Assembly (NCBI RefSeq): GCF_000718515.1
Contig: NZ_JNZS01000003.1
Location: 186,001-250,000 of the forward strand
From: Micromonospora parva
Lineage (GTDB): Bacteria; Actinomycetota; Actinomycetes; Mycobacteriales; Micromonosporaceae
Direction of reading: 5' to 3'
DNA length: 64,000 bases
Shown: piece after piece, positions 43,901 to 53,172 of the stretch
How positions within the stretch are numbered: position 1 is the first letter of the stretch
How the letters are laid out: every line of letters starts with the position of its first letter
Notes under the pieces: model-generated
Databases searched by the model: none
What the model was told of the DNA's origin: nothing
Seen by the model: only the letters and a program-made list of their open reading frames with translations
Made by a program: the position numbers and the translations under genes

Positions 43901-45292
43901 ATGGAATCGCAGACGACGGCGCCCGCGGCGCGGCCGGTGAGGCATGGCTGGCCTACCGCTCTGGTGCTGGCCGGCGCTATGTTCCTGGTGCTGTTCGACA
44001 GTCTCGCCGTCGCCACGGCGCTGCCGGACATCGGCGCGGAGTTCGGAGTACCGCCCGCGCAGCTGCAGTGGGTGGTGACCCTCTACTCGCTGACCATCGG
44101 TGGCTTCCTCGTCCTCGGCGGCCGCGTCTGCGACGTCTGGGGCCGGCGCCGGGTGATCGTCGCCAGTCTCGCGCTGACCGGGACCGGGCTGCTGCTCTCC
44201 GGGGTGGCGGGCACGCTGGCGCTCCTGCTGGTGGGCCGGGTGATGCAGGGCCTCGGGGCGGCGTTCGCCATTCCCGCGGCGCTGGCGTCGGCTGCCACCC
44301 TCTTTCCTGATGAGCCGTGGCGCAGCCGGGTGTTCTCCGTGGTGGCGGCCGCGGCGAACACGGCCGGCATGGCCGGGGCGGTCCTCGGCGGCGTGATCAC
44401 TTCGTACCTCGGCTGGCGGTGGGTGTTCATCGTCGTTGTTCCGGCCGCGGCGCTCGCCGCGGTGGCGGGGCTGTTGTTGCTGCCGGCCGACGAGCCGTCC
44501 GGCAGCCGGCGGGAGCGGCTCGACGTCACCGGGGCGGCGTTGGTCACCGGTGGGCTGCTCGCCGTGATCTACGGAGCCACCCGGATCGGTGAGCACGGGC
44601 CAGGACTGGCGACGGTGTCGCCGGTCCTGGCTGGCGTGCTGATGCTGAACGCGCTGGTGTGGTGGGAGCGGCGGGTTCGCAACCCGATCATCAAGCCGTC
44701 GGTGGTGCGGTCCCGCCGGCTGGTGGCCAGCTGCCTGGCATTCGGTGCGCATTCGGCGGCGTACGCCGCGGTCGTGGTCGTGGGCAGCCTGCAGTTGCAG
44801 GACGTGTACTCGTTGTCCGCGGCGCAGGCCGGCATCGCGCTGGCTCCGGTGCTGCTCGGCGCCGTGATCAGTGCCGCTCCGGCCGGCCGGTTGGTACGGC
44901 GTTACGGCTCCCGCCGCGTCGTGGCACTGGCTCTCCTGCTGTGTTCGATCACGTTGGCCCTGGTGGCGTTCGGCACCGCCGGGTCCCTGACCGTGCTGGT
45001 GGTGTACCTGGTCCTCTGGGGACTGAGCGCGGGCCCCATCTACGTGGGGCTGACCCGAGAGTGCATCGGCGACGCCGCGCCGGAGGATCGAGGGCTCGCC
45101 TCCGCGCTGTTCGAATCGACCACGCACGTCGGCGGCGCGGTCTCGGTCGCCGTCTACCTCACCATGATCGGCGCCGGCTCCGGATACAGCTCCACGCAGT
45201 TCATCGGGGCCGTGGTCGTCGGTGCGTCGGTCCTCACGACTCTGCTCATCATGCCCGGTGCTCCGGCGCGGGACCCGGAGCACCGGGCATGA
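43901..45292 (+). CDS. MFS transporter, DHA2 (14-TM) type
   Basis: A 463-aa polytopic protein. The start region has LVLAGAMFLVLFDSLAVATALPDI (transmembrane 1 with the D-x-x-x-x-x-ALP signature), motif A-like LGGRVCDVWGRRRVIV, and motif C-like AANTAGMAGAVLGGVITSYL. About 14 hydrophobic segments can be counted. It likely exports the product of the cluster and gives self-resistance (inferred). The last 13 codons also form a hairpin (45252-45289). Confidence 0.9.
   Translation: MESQTTAPAARPVRHGWPTALVLAGAMFLVLFDSLAVATALPDIGAEFGVPPAQLQWVVTLYSLTIGGFLVLGGRVCDVWGRRRVIVASLALTGTGLLLSGVAGTLALLLVGRVMQGLGAAFAIPAALASAATLFPDEPWRSRVFSVVAAAANTAGMAGAVLGGVITSYLGWRWVFIVVVPAAALAAVAGLLLLPADEPSGSRRERLDVTGAALVTGGLLAVIYGATRIGEHGPGLATVSPVLAGVLMLNALVWWERRVRNPIIKPSVVRSRRLVASCLAFGAHSAAYAAVVVVGSLQLQDVYSLSAAQAGIALAPVLLGAVISAAPAGRLVRRYGSRRVVALALLLCSITLALVAFGTAGSLTVLVVYLVLWGLSAGPIYVGLTRECIGDAAPEDRGLASALFESTTHVGGAVSVAVYLTMIGAGSGYSSTQFIGAVVVGASVLTTLLIMPGAPARDPEHRA
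45252..45289. terminator. 15-bp perfect hairpin inside the 3' end of the MFS gene
   Basis: TGCCCGGTGCTCCGG and CCGGAGCACCGGGCA pair perfectly around an 8-nt loop. The stop codon of the transporter follows at once, and the convergent epimerase gene ends 14 bp further on. One structure appears to terminate both genes. Confidence 0.75.
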
Positions 45293-45306
45293 GGGCGGGG
45301 TGCTGG

Positions 45307-46341
45307 TCAGGCCCGACCGGAACTGGCGGCGAGGCGCTGCTCCGCGCGGAAGATGGTGTCCACGCCGGGCAACTCGGGCCGGTCGCCCAGCGCGTCGGCG
45401 AGGTTCCGGACGCCGTCCAGCAGGGGTATGCGAGGACGGTAGCCGAGCTTACCCAGCTTGGTGATGTCGGCAACCATGCGGTACGTGTCCTCAGTGACCG
45501 TTCCGTCGCTGACCAGCCGGGCGGGTTCGCCGGTCACGGTCTCGATGACGTGGGCGAGCTCCCGCAGAGACGTCTCGGTGCCGGAGCCGATGTTGTAGAC
45601 CTCCCCACTGCGGCCCCGCACCGCGAGTAGGAGCAGGCCTTGGACCAGGTCCTCGACGTGGCAGAAGTCGCGGGTCTTGCGGTCCGGGTCACCGGCGGCG
45701 TGGATGGGCAGGCCCCGCAGGTGCCAGCGCAGGAACTGGGACACCTCGCCGCCGGCGATCTGCGGCTTCTCCCCCGGGCCGTACAGCGTGAAGGCCCGGC
45801 CGATGGTGGCCTCGAGGCCGAAGGCGTGGCAGAAGCCGATCACCGCGTGTTCGCCGGCCAGTTTCGACGACGCGTACGGCAGAAAGGGGGCAACGGGGTG
45901 CGTCTCCGGCACGGGAGTCACCTGCGGGACGCCGTACACCATCGCCGAGGAGAGGTAGACGAGCCGGGCGACGCCCGATTTCGTCAGCGCTTCACAGAGA
46001 TTGAAAGTCGCCACCGCGTTGGTCTCGAAGTCGAAGCGGGGCCGCTCGACCGAGACCGTTCCGCTGGCGTTCCCAGCCAGATGGATGACCAGGTCGGCAT
46101 CGGCGACGGCGGCCTCGACGGCCTGGGCGTCGCGCAGGTCCACATGGCGGGTCTGGGTGCGGCGCGGATGCGGTACGGGCGGGGGTGCCACGTCAAGGGC
46201 GACCACATCCCCGTGCCGCGCGGCCAGGGCCGAAACCAGATGACGGCCGACGAATCCGGATCCTCCGGTGACCGCTACCCGGGAGTACCGCTCGAGTTCC
46301 GCGGTGATCTCGTCGTCGGGCGGTTCCTGCGCGCTCGTCAT
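45307..46341 (-). CDS. NAD-dependent epimerase/dehydratase (extended SDR)
   Basis: A 344-aa protein. The Rossmann glycine motif is VAVTGGSGFVGRHL (26-32) and the catalytic dyad is Tyr156 and Lys160 in LPYASSK. Also seen are VIHLAGNASG and YLSSAMVYG. It resembles UDP-glucose 4-epimerase-type enzymes acting on nucleotide sugars. It is convergent with the exporter and divergent from the LuxR-type regulator, so it may supply a sugar to the cluster or belong to the regulator's regulon. Confidence 0.88.
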   Translation of the reverse strand: MTSAQEPPDDEITAELERYSRVAVTGGSGFVGRHLVSALAARHGDVVALDVAPPPVPHPRRTQTRHVDLRDAQAVEAAVADADLVIHLAGNASGTVSVERPRFDFETNAVATFNLCEALTKSGVARLVYLSSAMVYGVPQVTPVPETHPVAPFLPYASSKLAGEHAVIGFCHAFGLEATIGRAFTLYGPGEKPQIAGGEVSQFLRWHLRGLPIHAAGDPDRKTRDFCHVEDLVQGLLLLAVRGRSGEVYNIGSGTETSLRELAHVIETVTGEPARLVSDGTVTEDTYRMVADITKLGKLGYRPRIPLLDGVRNLADALGDRPELPGVDTIFRAEQRLAASSGRA

Positions 46342-46363
46342 GGACGCTCCCCTTCCAAAACTA

Positions 46364-46377
46364 TCGACATACGTCGA
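46364..46377. promoter_or_regulatory. Inverted repeat TCGAC-n4-GTCGA
   Basis: A 5+5 bp inverted repeat in the 189-bp divergent gap, 23 bp upstream of the epimerase start on its leader side. It is a candidate operator for the LuxR-type regulator encoded on the other side. Confidence 0.4.
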
Positions 46378-46530
46378 ATTCTGCTCACCGGTCCGATTTC
46401 CGGGCCGGCCTCGGCCAAACGCCGATCGGCTGGCATGCCGATGCCGCCACCCCTTTTGGCACCCACCTGCAGCGGGTCACCGGCACGGGCTCGCGGACCC
46501 GGCCGACAACATCGACGATCGGGGGTATCG

Positions 46531-47508
46531 ATGCTCGAAGCACTGGGACTGACGACGATCGACCAGGAGGCGTACGAAACCTGGCTGCGGAACCCGTCAT
46601 GGACAGCGGCGCAGGTCGCCCGGCACCTCGGTGAGAAAGAGGACGCCGTACTCGCCAGCCGGGCGGCGCTGATCCGGGAGGGTCTGCTGGTCGACGATCC
46701 TCGGCGCCCCGGGCAGCTCGCGCCGGTCGTGCCCGACGTCGTGCTCGCCCAGCGGCTCGCCGACATCGAGGCCGCCGCGGCCCGTCAGCGTGCGAATGCC
46801 ATGCGAGCGCGCGTACACCTCTCCGCGATGATGGCGGCGCAGCTGACCGGTGACGGCGGCGGCCCGGGGCAGCGCATCCGCAGCTGGCCGCTGCGCCAGG
46901 CCAAGCTTGACGAGCTGGTCCGCGGCGCCAGCCGTGAGATCGTCGCCCTGCAGAGTCACCGCCCCGCCGTGCACGGGCTCACCGGCGCCTCTGCGGACCT
47001 GGACCGGTGTGCGCTGCGCCGAGGCGTGGCGATCCGGGCGCTCTATCCCCACGACCGGCTGGTGCATCAGGACGACCTGGCGTACGTGGGCGAGTTGGTC
47101 AGCGAGGGCGGTCAGGTTCGGACGGCGGCCGATGTGGCTGCCACGGCGATCGTCGTCGACCGGGTCACCGCCGTGCTCACGACCGGCCACGAAGGCCGTC
47201 TCGAGACCGTCATCGTCATCGACCCCGCCGTCTCCGAAACGCTGGCGGCCCTCTTCGAGTCCTGCTGGGCACACTCCCAGCGGCTCGGCGGCCCGGACCA
47301 TACGGCGTCGGCCGGTGGTGGGCTCAGCGACAGTGACCGCAGGCTGCTGCAACTGCTGGCGCTCGGCGTCACCGACGAGTCGGCGGCGCGCAGTATGGGG
47401 ATCTCGGTGCGGACCGTCCGGCGCCATGTCTCCCTGCTGCTCGACAGGCTCGGCGCCGCCAGCCGATTCCAGGCCGGTGTCCAGGCGGCACAGCGGGGCT
47501 GGCTGTAG
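46531..47508 (+). CDS. LuxR-type regulator with TrmB-like N-terminus
   Basis: A 325-aa protein. The N-terminal 60 residues look like a winged-helix TrmB-type domain (YETWLRNPSWTAAQVARHL, then SRAALIREGLLV), followed by a phospholipase-D-like/TrmB effector region. The C-terminal LuxR HTH is at about 270-325 (LSDSDRRLLQLLALGVTDES, then AARSMGISVRTVRRHVSLLL). This architecture is common in actinomycete cluster-associated regulators. It is flanked by the epimerase and a sugar-binding lipoprotein, either of which could be a target. Confidence 0.85.
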   Translation: MLEALGLTTIDQEAYETWLRNPSWTAAQVARHLGEKEDAVLASRAALIREGLLVDDPRRPGQLAPVVPDVVLAQRLADIEAAAARQRANAMRARVHLSAMMAAQLTGDGGGPGQRIRSWPLRQAKLDELVRGASREIVALQSHRPAVHGLTGASADLDRCALRRGVAIRALYPHDRLVHQDDLAYVGELVSEGGQVRTAADVAATAIVVDRVTAVLTTGHEGRLETVIVIDPAVSETLAALFESCWAHSQRLGGPDHTASAGGGLSDSDRRLLQLLALGVTDESAARSMGISVRTVRRHVSLLLDRLGAASRFQAGVQAAQRGWL

Positions 47509-47683
47509 CGCCGGGTACCCGGGCAGGAACCGGTCATCGCGGGGATTGTCCGGCCGTGGCCACCACGGGGTCGGTTTGCCGCCCTCCGCGCCGGGCACGG
47601 TCCGGCAGAAATGACCATCGAAGGGCAGCGATGTGGTTGCTGTCGTGGTCCCCGCCCAGGCTGTCACAGGAGGTAGGACAACG

Positions 47684-48988
47684 ATGTTGCGTCATCTCAC
47701 CGGGGCCTACGCCCTGGCGGTGCTGCTGGTCGCGGCCGCCGGATGCAGCGAACAAGAGCCGGACGGCAGCGCGAAGACCGGTCCGCCGGAGACCGTCACC
47801 ATCCTCGGTGCGACCTCCGATCACAAAAAGTACATGCAGAGACACTTTGACCAGTGGGCCAAGACGAGCGGCATCCACGTCACGTACGTGACCTCCAGCG
47901 ACTTCGAGAACGAGGCCCCCGAACGCCTACGCTCGGCCGACCCGCCCGACCTGCTGCTGCTGCCCCAGCCCGCACTGCTGTCGCAGTTCGCCGAGAAGGG
48001 CGACGTCAAGGATCTGGAGAAGATGGGCCTCTTCGACCGCGACGAACTCGGCCGCCGGATGCGCCCGGGACTCATCGACAACGGGGTGGTCGGCGGGACC
48101 CTCGCCGGCGTGCCGCTCTCGCTCAACCTCAAGGGCCTGGTCTGGTACCCGCCCCAGGCGTTCCGCAAGGCGGCGTACCAGGCGCCGGCCACCTGGGAGC
48201 AGATGCTGGCCCTCACTGCGCGCATCCGCGAAGAGCAGAAGGCGGCGCCCTGGTGCATCGGCATCGCCGACGGTGGGGCGACCGGGTGGATGACCACGGA
48301 CTGGATCGAGGACCTGGTCCTGCGGACCGCCGGCCCGGAGGTCTACGACCGCTGGGTGGCCGGCGAGCTGCCGTTCACCGCGCCGGAGATCAAGCGGGCG
48401 TTCACGATGTTCGAGCAGGTCGCTCTCGCCGACGGCAACGCGCTCGGCGGACGCGGCCACATCGTGTCGACCACCTTTCCCGAGGCGCTCAAGCCGATGT
48501 TCCAGTCCCCGCCCGGATGCTGGCTGAACAAGCAGAGCAGCTTCATCGTGGGCTCTTTCCCCGAGGGCACGAAGGCCGGCAGCGACTACGACGTCTTCCC
48601 GTTCCCGGCCCCGGCCGGCTCCGACGCGGCCGACGGCAGCCGGGCGGTCATCGGCGGCGACATCCTGGCGCTGGTCCAGGACCGGCCGGCGGTGCGGGAG
48701 ACCGCCCGGCTGATGACGACTGCCGACTGGTTCCGTCAGTCGCGGGCGCACGAGGGCGGCACCCTCTCGGCCTTCACCGACGTGAGCCCGGGCGATTACG
48801 CGCATCCGGTCGACGCGACCCATGCACAGATCCTGAACCGTGTGCGGACCTTCCGGTTCGACGGCTCGGACTCCATGCCGCCCGCGGTCGGCGCCGGATC
48901 CTTCTGGCGCGAGACCACCGCGTGGATCGCCGGCCGGCAGGATCTCGACACGACCCTGCGCGCCATCGACGCGAGCTGGCCACGCTGA
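47684..48988 (+). CDS. ABC-transporter sugar-binding lipoprotein
   Basis: A 434-aa protein with AGGAGG before ATG 47684. A lipoprotein signal peptide (MLRHLTGAYALAVLLVAAAGC) ends at a lipobox LVAAAGC. The mature part follows solute-binding family 1: VTILGATSDHKKYMQRHFDQW, PDLLLLPQPALLSQFAEKG, and GVPLSLNLKGLVWYPPQAF. No permease or ATPase genes follow, so it is orphaned here and may use permeases encoded elsewhere or act as a sensor. It follows the LuxR-type gene by 175 bp on the same strand. Confidence 0.9.
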   Translation: MLRHLTGAYALAVLLVAAAGCSEQEPDGSAKTGPPETVTILGATSDHKKYMQRHFDQWAKTSGIHVTYVTSSDFENEAPERLRSADPPDLLLLPQPALLSQFAEKGDVKDLEKMGLFDRDELGRRMRPGLIDNGVVGGTLAGVPLSLNLKGLVWYPPQAFRKAAYQAPATWEQMLALTARIREEQKAAPWCIGIADGGATGWMTTDWIEDLVLRTAGPEVYDRWVAGELPFTAPEIKRAFTMFEQVALADGNALGGRGHIVSTTFPEALKPMFQSPPGCWLNKQSSFIVGSFPEGTKAGSDYDVFPFPAPAGSDAADGSRAVIGGDILALVQDRPAVRETARLMTTADWFRQSRAHEGGTLSAFTDVSPGDYAHPVDATHAQILNRVRTFRFDGSDSMPPAVGAGSFWRETTAWIAGRQDLDTTLRAIDASWPR

Positions 48989-49174
48989 CCGGCCGGGCGG
49001 TGCCGCCAACGGCGCAGCTTGGGTGACGACCCGGTCGACGCGGACCCTGTGGGTGCCGAAAACCTCATCCACGCTGGCCACAGTCATCTTGATCAGCGAG
49101 GTCAGGCGGCTGGTGCCGACACGGACCCTCTCGGCTGAATCGCAACGGTGCCCTACGTCGAGCACTGCGCGACG
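48989..49174. other. Non-coding gap before the remnant zone
   Basis: No gene, hairpin or repeat was recognised in these 186 bp. Confidence 0.5.
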
Positions 49175-49391
49175 ATGACGAGTGTGCTGTTTCGACTGGC
49201 CTACTCGGCGTGACCAACGCCCTCGCGCTGCTACGGCTGCTACCGACGAGCGACAGCAACAAGGACGCCGAGATCCTCGCTCTCCGGCACCAGATCATGG
49301 TCCTCAAGCGACAGCTGCACGGCGACGGCCCCGGTTCACCCCAGCCGATCCGTCGGCTCGCTACTCGAAGCGCCTCCCGAGCCGTCGGTGA
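49175..49391 (+). pseudogene. N-terminal remnant of an integrase-core transposase
   Basis: Three frames must be joined: MTSVLFRLAY (from 49175), then LGVTNALALLRLLPTSDSNK with DAEILALRHQIMVLKRQLHG, then RFTPADPSARYSKRLPSRR. This is the conserved N-terminus (AEILALRHQIxVLxRQL) of actinobacterial rve-type transposases. One-base losses near 49203 and 49337 explain the shifts. The catalytic DDE core is gone; DUF1963-like sequence follows directly. Confidence 0.75.
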
Positions 49392-49394
49392 TCA

Positions 49395-49640
49395 GCGACA
49401 TGTACCTGCCGCTTCCGTGTGTGGTGTTCCCGAGCAGGTCCGCGAGTACCAATACGCGGACCTGCTCCCCGATGACCTACGCCAACGGCTCGACGAGTGG
49501 GATGACGACGAAGACGAGAGCCGTCCCCACTATCGGAGCGACTTGTCGCTCGCGCCGGGATGGAAGGTCGGCGGATACGCGAACTGGTCACTGACCGATC
49601 CGTGCCCGATGGACTGTGCCGCCTGCGGCACCACTCACCC
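49395..49640 (+). pseudogene. Fragment of a DUF1963-like protein
   Basis: Reads EYQYADLLPDDLRQRLDEW, then DEDESRPHYRSDLSLAPGWK and VGGYANWSLTDPCPMDCAAC. The PGWKVGGYAxW...CxxCG pattern is that of DUF1963 (YwqG-like) proteins. Both ends are missing: the transposase piece abuts the left and similarity stops after ACGTTHP. It is in frame with the middle piece of the transposase remnant, giving a chimeric open frame. Confidence 0.65.
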
Positions 49641-49732
49641 GAGCAACCACACTCATCCAGCCTCACGGTGGACGCATGGTCGGCACCGGTGGACGCTCCG
49701 GCTGGCCGGTCGCGGGCCACGCGGCGAGGTCG

Positions 49733-52700
49733 TCAACCGGCGATGCTCGTCGCCCACGGCACCGCGCCGACCCGCCGTGCCAGGCTCAGCCCGTCGGCTC
49801 GGTGCCGACCCGCCGCCAACGGGTCGTCGAGCAGGTCGGCCAGCGCCGCCAACGTGTTGTCGACAGGACCCAGCGACAGCGAACCGGTTTCCAGACCCGC
49901 GAAACACCCCCGCCACGGCGTCAGCTCGGCGTAGGACTTGCGGGCGACCTTCCGGTCACCGAGTCGGGCGGCGACCTCGCCGCGCACGCATGCCCACAGC
50001 AGCCAGAAGTAGTCGGGCCGGATCGGCAGCTCCGGCTTCCACACGGCGCGCGCCTGCTCCAGATCGCCGGCCTCCACCAGGGCCAGGGCGAGCAGGTCGT
50101 GGCTGTCCTGGGGCACCCGGGCGTGCACCTGCCGCAGCTCGGGCACCGACTGGGCCGCGCCGCCCCCGGTCAGCCCCACGACGAACCGGCCGAGCATTCC
50201 CATCGCCTGCGCGTTGGGCCCGCCAACCTGTTCCATCCGCGTCGCGGCCTCGCCGTAGCGCCGCAGGGCGAGCGGATAGTCCCCCGCGAGCAACGCGGTC
50301 AGCCCGTCGAACCAGGACAGCACGGCCAGCATCAGTGCCAGTTGTCCGGTGTTGGCCTGCTCCACCGCCTTGTCGACGTGCCGGCGAGCGTCGACGAGGT
50401 CGGCCCGGTGCAGCGCCGCCTGGAAGAGGATGTGATGAGCCTGGGCCCGGTATCCGGTCAGTCCGTGGGCGGTGGCCACCCGCAGCATCTCCTCGCCGAC
50501 GGCCGGCAGCTCGGCACGCCGGGCCGGCGCCATCACGGGGAAGTAGCGGGCGTTGAGCGCCCGACACAGCAGTCCTGGCTGCCCCGACTCGCGCGCCAGC
50601 GAGAGAGCCTCGCGGCTGGCCTCGTCGGCCCGGTCGTCGTCGGCGCCCTCCACCTCGAAGACCAGGGTGCACAGCAGCTCGCAGCGGGCCACCGGGGCGT
50701 CCGAACCGAGAGCAGCGAGCGCGGCCTCGACGGCGGCGACGAACTTCGTGTCGACCGCGCGGTCCGGCCGGACGGTCCAGGCGACCGGGGCATCCAGGCA
50801 GTTCAGTGCCCGACGCAGGGCGGATGGATCGGCGGCCATGGCCGCCAGCGCGACGGCCTCGCCGCGTACCTGCCGGGCGGTGAGAATATCGCCGGCGCGG
50901 GCGGTTGCCGCGGCTCGCGCACACCAGCCCGCCAGCCGGGTCGCCAGGGGTGTCTCGGGCAGCAGCGCAATCGCCCGGCCCACCCCCGACCACAACGCGG
51001 CAGCCTCTCGGGGCGCGTCCAGATCGGTGGCGTGGTGGGCGGCGGCGGTGGTGTACCGCAACGCCCGCTCGGCGGTGGACGTGGAGAGCCCGGCCAGGGC
51101 GTGCCGGCCCAGGCCGGCCACGTCGTGGGGCCGACGCCGTTCCAGGGCCTCCAGGGCACGGTGGTGCGCGCGGGTGCGGCGCAGCAGCGGAATGTCCTGG
51201 TAGAGGGCGTCGCGCATCACCGCGTGCGCGAACCGGACCCGCCCGGGAGCGGGTTCGACGAGCAGCCCGGCCAGCAGCCCGGCCTCCAACCCGTCCAGCA
51301 CCGTCTCCTCCGGGCCGCCCACCACCTCGATCAGCAGGTCGACATCGACGTCCTGGCCGATCACCGAGGCGGTCCGCAATGTCGACCGGGCGGCTGCCGG
51401 CAGCCGGGCCAGCCGGCGGCGCAACACGTGCCGCAGGCCGACCGGCACCCCGGCGACGGCCGCCGCCGGTCCCTCCGCGGCGATCAGCCGGGCCGTCTCG
51501 GTGACATAGAGCGGGTTGCCGCCGGTGCGTTGCCAGACCGCGCGGACCACGTCCGGGCCCACCATCCCCGCGCCGTGGCGCCGCAGCAGCTCCGCGACGT
51601 CGGTCTCGGACAGACCGGCGAGGACAACGTCCTCACCACACCCCCCGGTCAGCGCGCCACGGGCGGCGACCAGGTCGGCGTTCACCTCGTGGGGACGGTA
51701 GGTGGCCACCACCAGCACCGGCCGGTCGACCAACGCGACGGCCAGGTGCCGCAGCACCTGGAGGGTCTCCCCATCGGCACAGTGAAGGTCGTCGAGGACC
51801 AGCAGCAGCGGCCCGCCAGCGGCGACGGTGCCGAGGTAGTCGCCGACCGCCCTGCGGAGGTGGAATTCGCCGCCCGTCGGCAGCGGGGCACCGCCCTCGC
51901 TGAGCAGCGTGGCGAGCCGGTCGGCATGCGCGGGTGCCGGCGGAGCGGTGGTCTGCAACGCGCGCAGCACCTCACCCCAGGCCCAGGCCGGCGGGGCCCC
52001 GTCCAGCTCGGGGCAGCGGCCGATGGCCGTCCGCCAACCGTCGGCCGTCAACTGCCCGACCAGCAGCCGACCAAGGGTCGACTTTCCCGCGCCGGCGTCG
52101 CCCAGCACCCAGGACATCCGGAATCCCCTCCGGACGGCGTACGCGGCGGCCTCGCGCAGCCGGGCCAACTCATCTGGTCGGGGCAGCGGGTCCCCGTCCA
52201 CCGGAGCGGACGCCACGACCGCGGCGGGGAATCGCGGCGCGGCGAGCCGGAGGTGCGTGGTGGGCGTCGGCTGTTCCAGGGAGGGCGCCTGCTGCAGCAG
52301 ATCCGTCTCGAGGGCCCGCAGGCCGGGGCTCGGGTCGACGCCGAGCTGGTCGGCCAGTTCGGTGCGCAGCCGCCGGAGCACGGCCAGCGCGTCGGCCTGC
52401 CGGCCGGATCGGTACAGGGTCAGGGCCAGGAGGGCGACCGCCTGTTCCCGCAGCGGATGCGCCTGGACATGCCGCTCCAGCTCGGGCGCGACCTGTTCGG
52501 CCCGGCCCAACGCCAGCGCCGCCCGGGCCCGGTGTTCGATGGCGACAAGACGGAACTCGGCCAGCCGGGCCGACTCCGCGGCGGCCCAGCCCTCATCGGC
52601 GAACTCCACGTAGGCCGGGCCGCGCCAGCAGGCCAGCTCCGCGTCAAGCCGACGGTACGCCTCCTCGGGATCCGCATCGAGCACGGCCATCGCCGAGCGG

Positions 52701-53035
52701 GTCGACGCCTCGAACCGCCCCGCGTCGAGCTGCTCCGCCCGCAGCCGCAGCGCGTAGCCGGGCGCGGCGGTGACGATCACCTGTGCGGGGCTGCGGGGCG
52801 GCCGGTCCGGCTCGAGGGCCCGACGCAGGTTGGACACGTACACCTGGAGTGCCGCCTGGGCGCGCGGTGGCGGGTCGCCGGCCCACAGGTCCTCGATGAG
52901 CCGGTCCACCGGGACCACCTGATCGACCATGGTGGCCAGTCGGGCCAGCACGGCACGCTGCCGCAGCGGACCGAGTTCCACGGGCACGTCGCCGTGCCAC
53001 GCCCGCAGCGGACCGAGGACCCCGATTCTCAGCAC
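49733..53035 (-). CDS. AfsR/SARP-type regulator with AAA ATPase and TPR-like domains
   Basis: An 1100-aa protein. It has an OmpR-type DNA-binding domain (1-95: RIGVLGPLRAWHGDVPVELG), a BTAD domain (about 96-245), an AAA/orc-like ATPase with Walker A LGDAGAGKSTLGRLL near residue 320 and Walker B GPLLLVLDDLHCAD, and a long helical repeat region to the end. Two secreted-protein genes lie immediately upstream on the same strand, separated by a strong hairpin terminator, so it has its own promoter in 53036-53120. A large antisense open frame over this gene is a compositional shadow. Confidence 0.9.
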   Translation of the reverse strand: MLRIGVLGPLRAWHGDVPVELGPLRQRAVLARLATMVDQVVPVDRLIEDLWAGDPPPRAQAALQVYVSNLRRALEPDRPPRSPAQVIVTAAPGYALRLRAEQLDAGRFEASTRSAMAVLDADPEEAYRRLDAELACWRGPAYVEFADEGWAAAESARLAEFRLVAIEHRARAALALGRAEQVAPELERHVQAHPLREQAVALLALTLYRSGRQADALAVLRRLRTELADQLGVDPSPGLRALETDLLQQAPSLEQPTPTTHLRLAAPRFPAAVVASAPVDGDPLPRPDELARLREAAAYAVRRGFRMSWVLGDAGAGKSTLGRLLVGQLTADGWRTAIGRCPELDGAPPAWAWGEVLRALQTTAPPAPAHADRLATLLSEGGAPLPTGGEFHLRRAVGDYLGTVAAGGPLLLVLDDLHCADGETLQVLRHLAVALVDRPVLVVATYRPHEVNADLVAARGALTGGCGEDVVLAGLSETDVAELLRRHGAGMVGPDVVRAVWQRTGGNPLYVTETARLIAAEGPAAAVAGVPVGLRHVLRRRLARLPAAARSTLRTASVIGQDVDVDLLIEVVGGPEETVLDGLEAGLLAGLLVEPAPGRVRFAHAVMRDALYQDIPLLRRTRAHHRALEALERRRPHDVAGLGRHALAGLSTSTAERALRYTTAAAHHATDLDAPREAAALWSGVGRAIALLPETPLATRLAGWCARAAATARAGDILTARQVRGEAVALAAMAADPSALRRALNCLDAPVAWTVRPDRAVDTKFVAAVEAALAALGSDAPVARCELLCTLVFEVEGADDDRADEASREALSLARESGQPGLLCRALNARYFPVMAPARRAELPAVGEEMLRVATAHGLTGYRAQAHHILFQAALHRADLVDARRHVDKAVEQANTGQLALMLAVLSWFDGLTALLAGDYPLALRRYGEAATRMEQVGGPNAQAMGMLGRFVVGLTGGGAAQSVPELRQVHARVPQDSHDLLALALVEAGDLEQARAVWKPELPIRPDYFWLLWACVRGEVAARLGDRKVARKSYAELTPWRGCFAGLETGSLSLGPVDNTLAALADLLDDPLAAGRHRADGLSLARRVGAVPWATSIAG

Positions 53036-53120
53036 GGGCAGGAGCGTAGGTCAGTGCGGCGGCACGTGCAGACAACTGGCGGACAGTCCCCGCGGCCGGG
53101 GGCGTCAGCCCGCGTACGGG

Positions 53121-53155
53121 CGGCGGACCCACACCGAGCTGGTGCGGGTCCGCCG
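53121..53155 (-). terminator. Hairpin after the large secreted protein gene
   Basis: CGGCGGACCC and GGGTCCGCCG pair, extended inward by CACC and GGTG past a one-base mismatch, with a 5-nt loop. It starts 18 bp after the stop and separates the secreted pair from the downstream regulator. Confidence 0.75.
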
Positions 53156-53172
53156 CGTCGTGCCGACCCCGG

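Noticed and set aside
35614..46341. Phosphonate biosynthesis cluster
   Set aside because: No PEP mutase or phosphonopyruvate decarboxylase is present.
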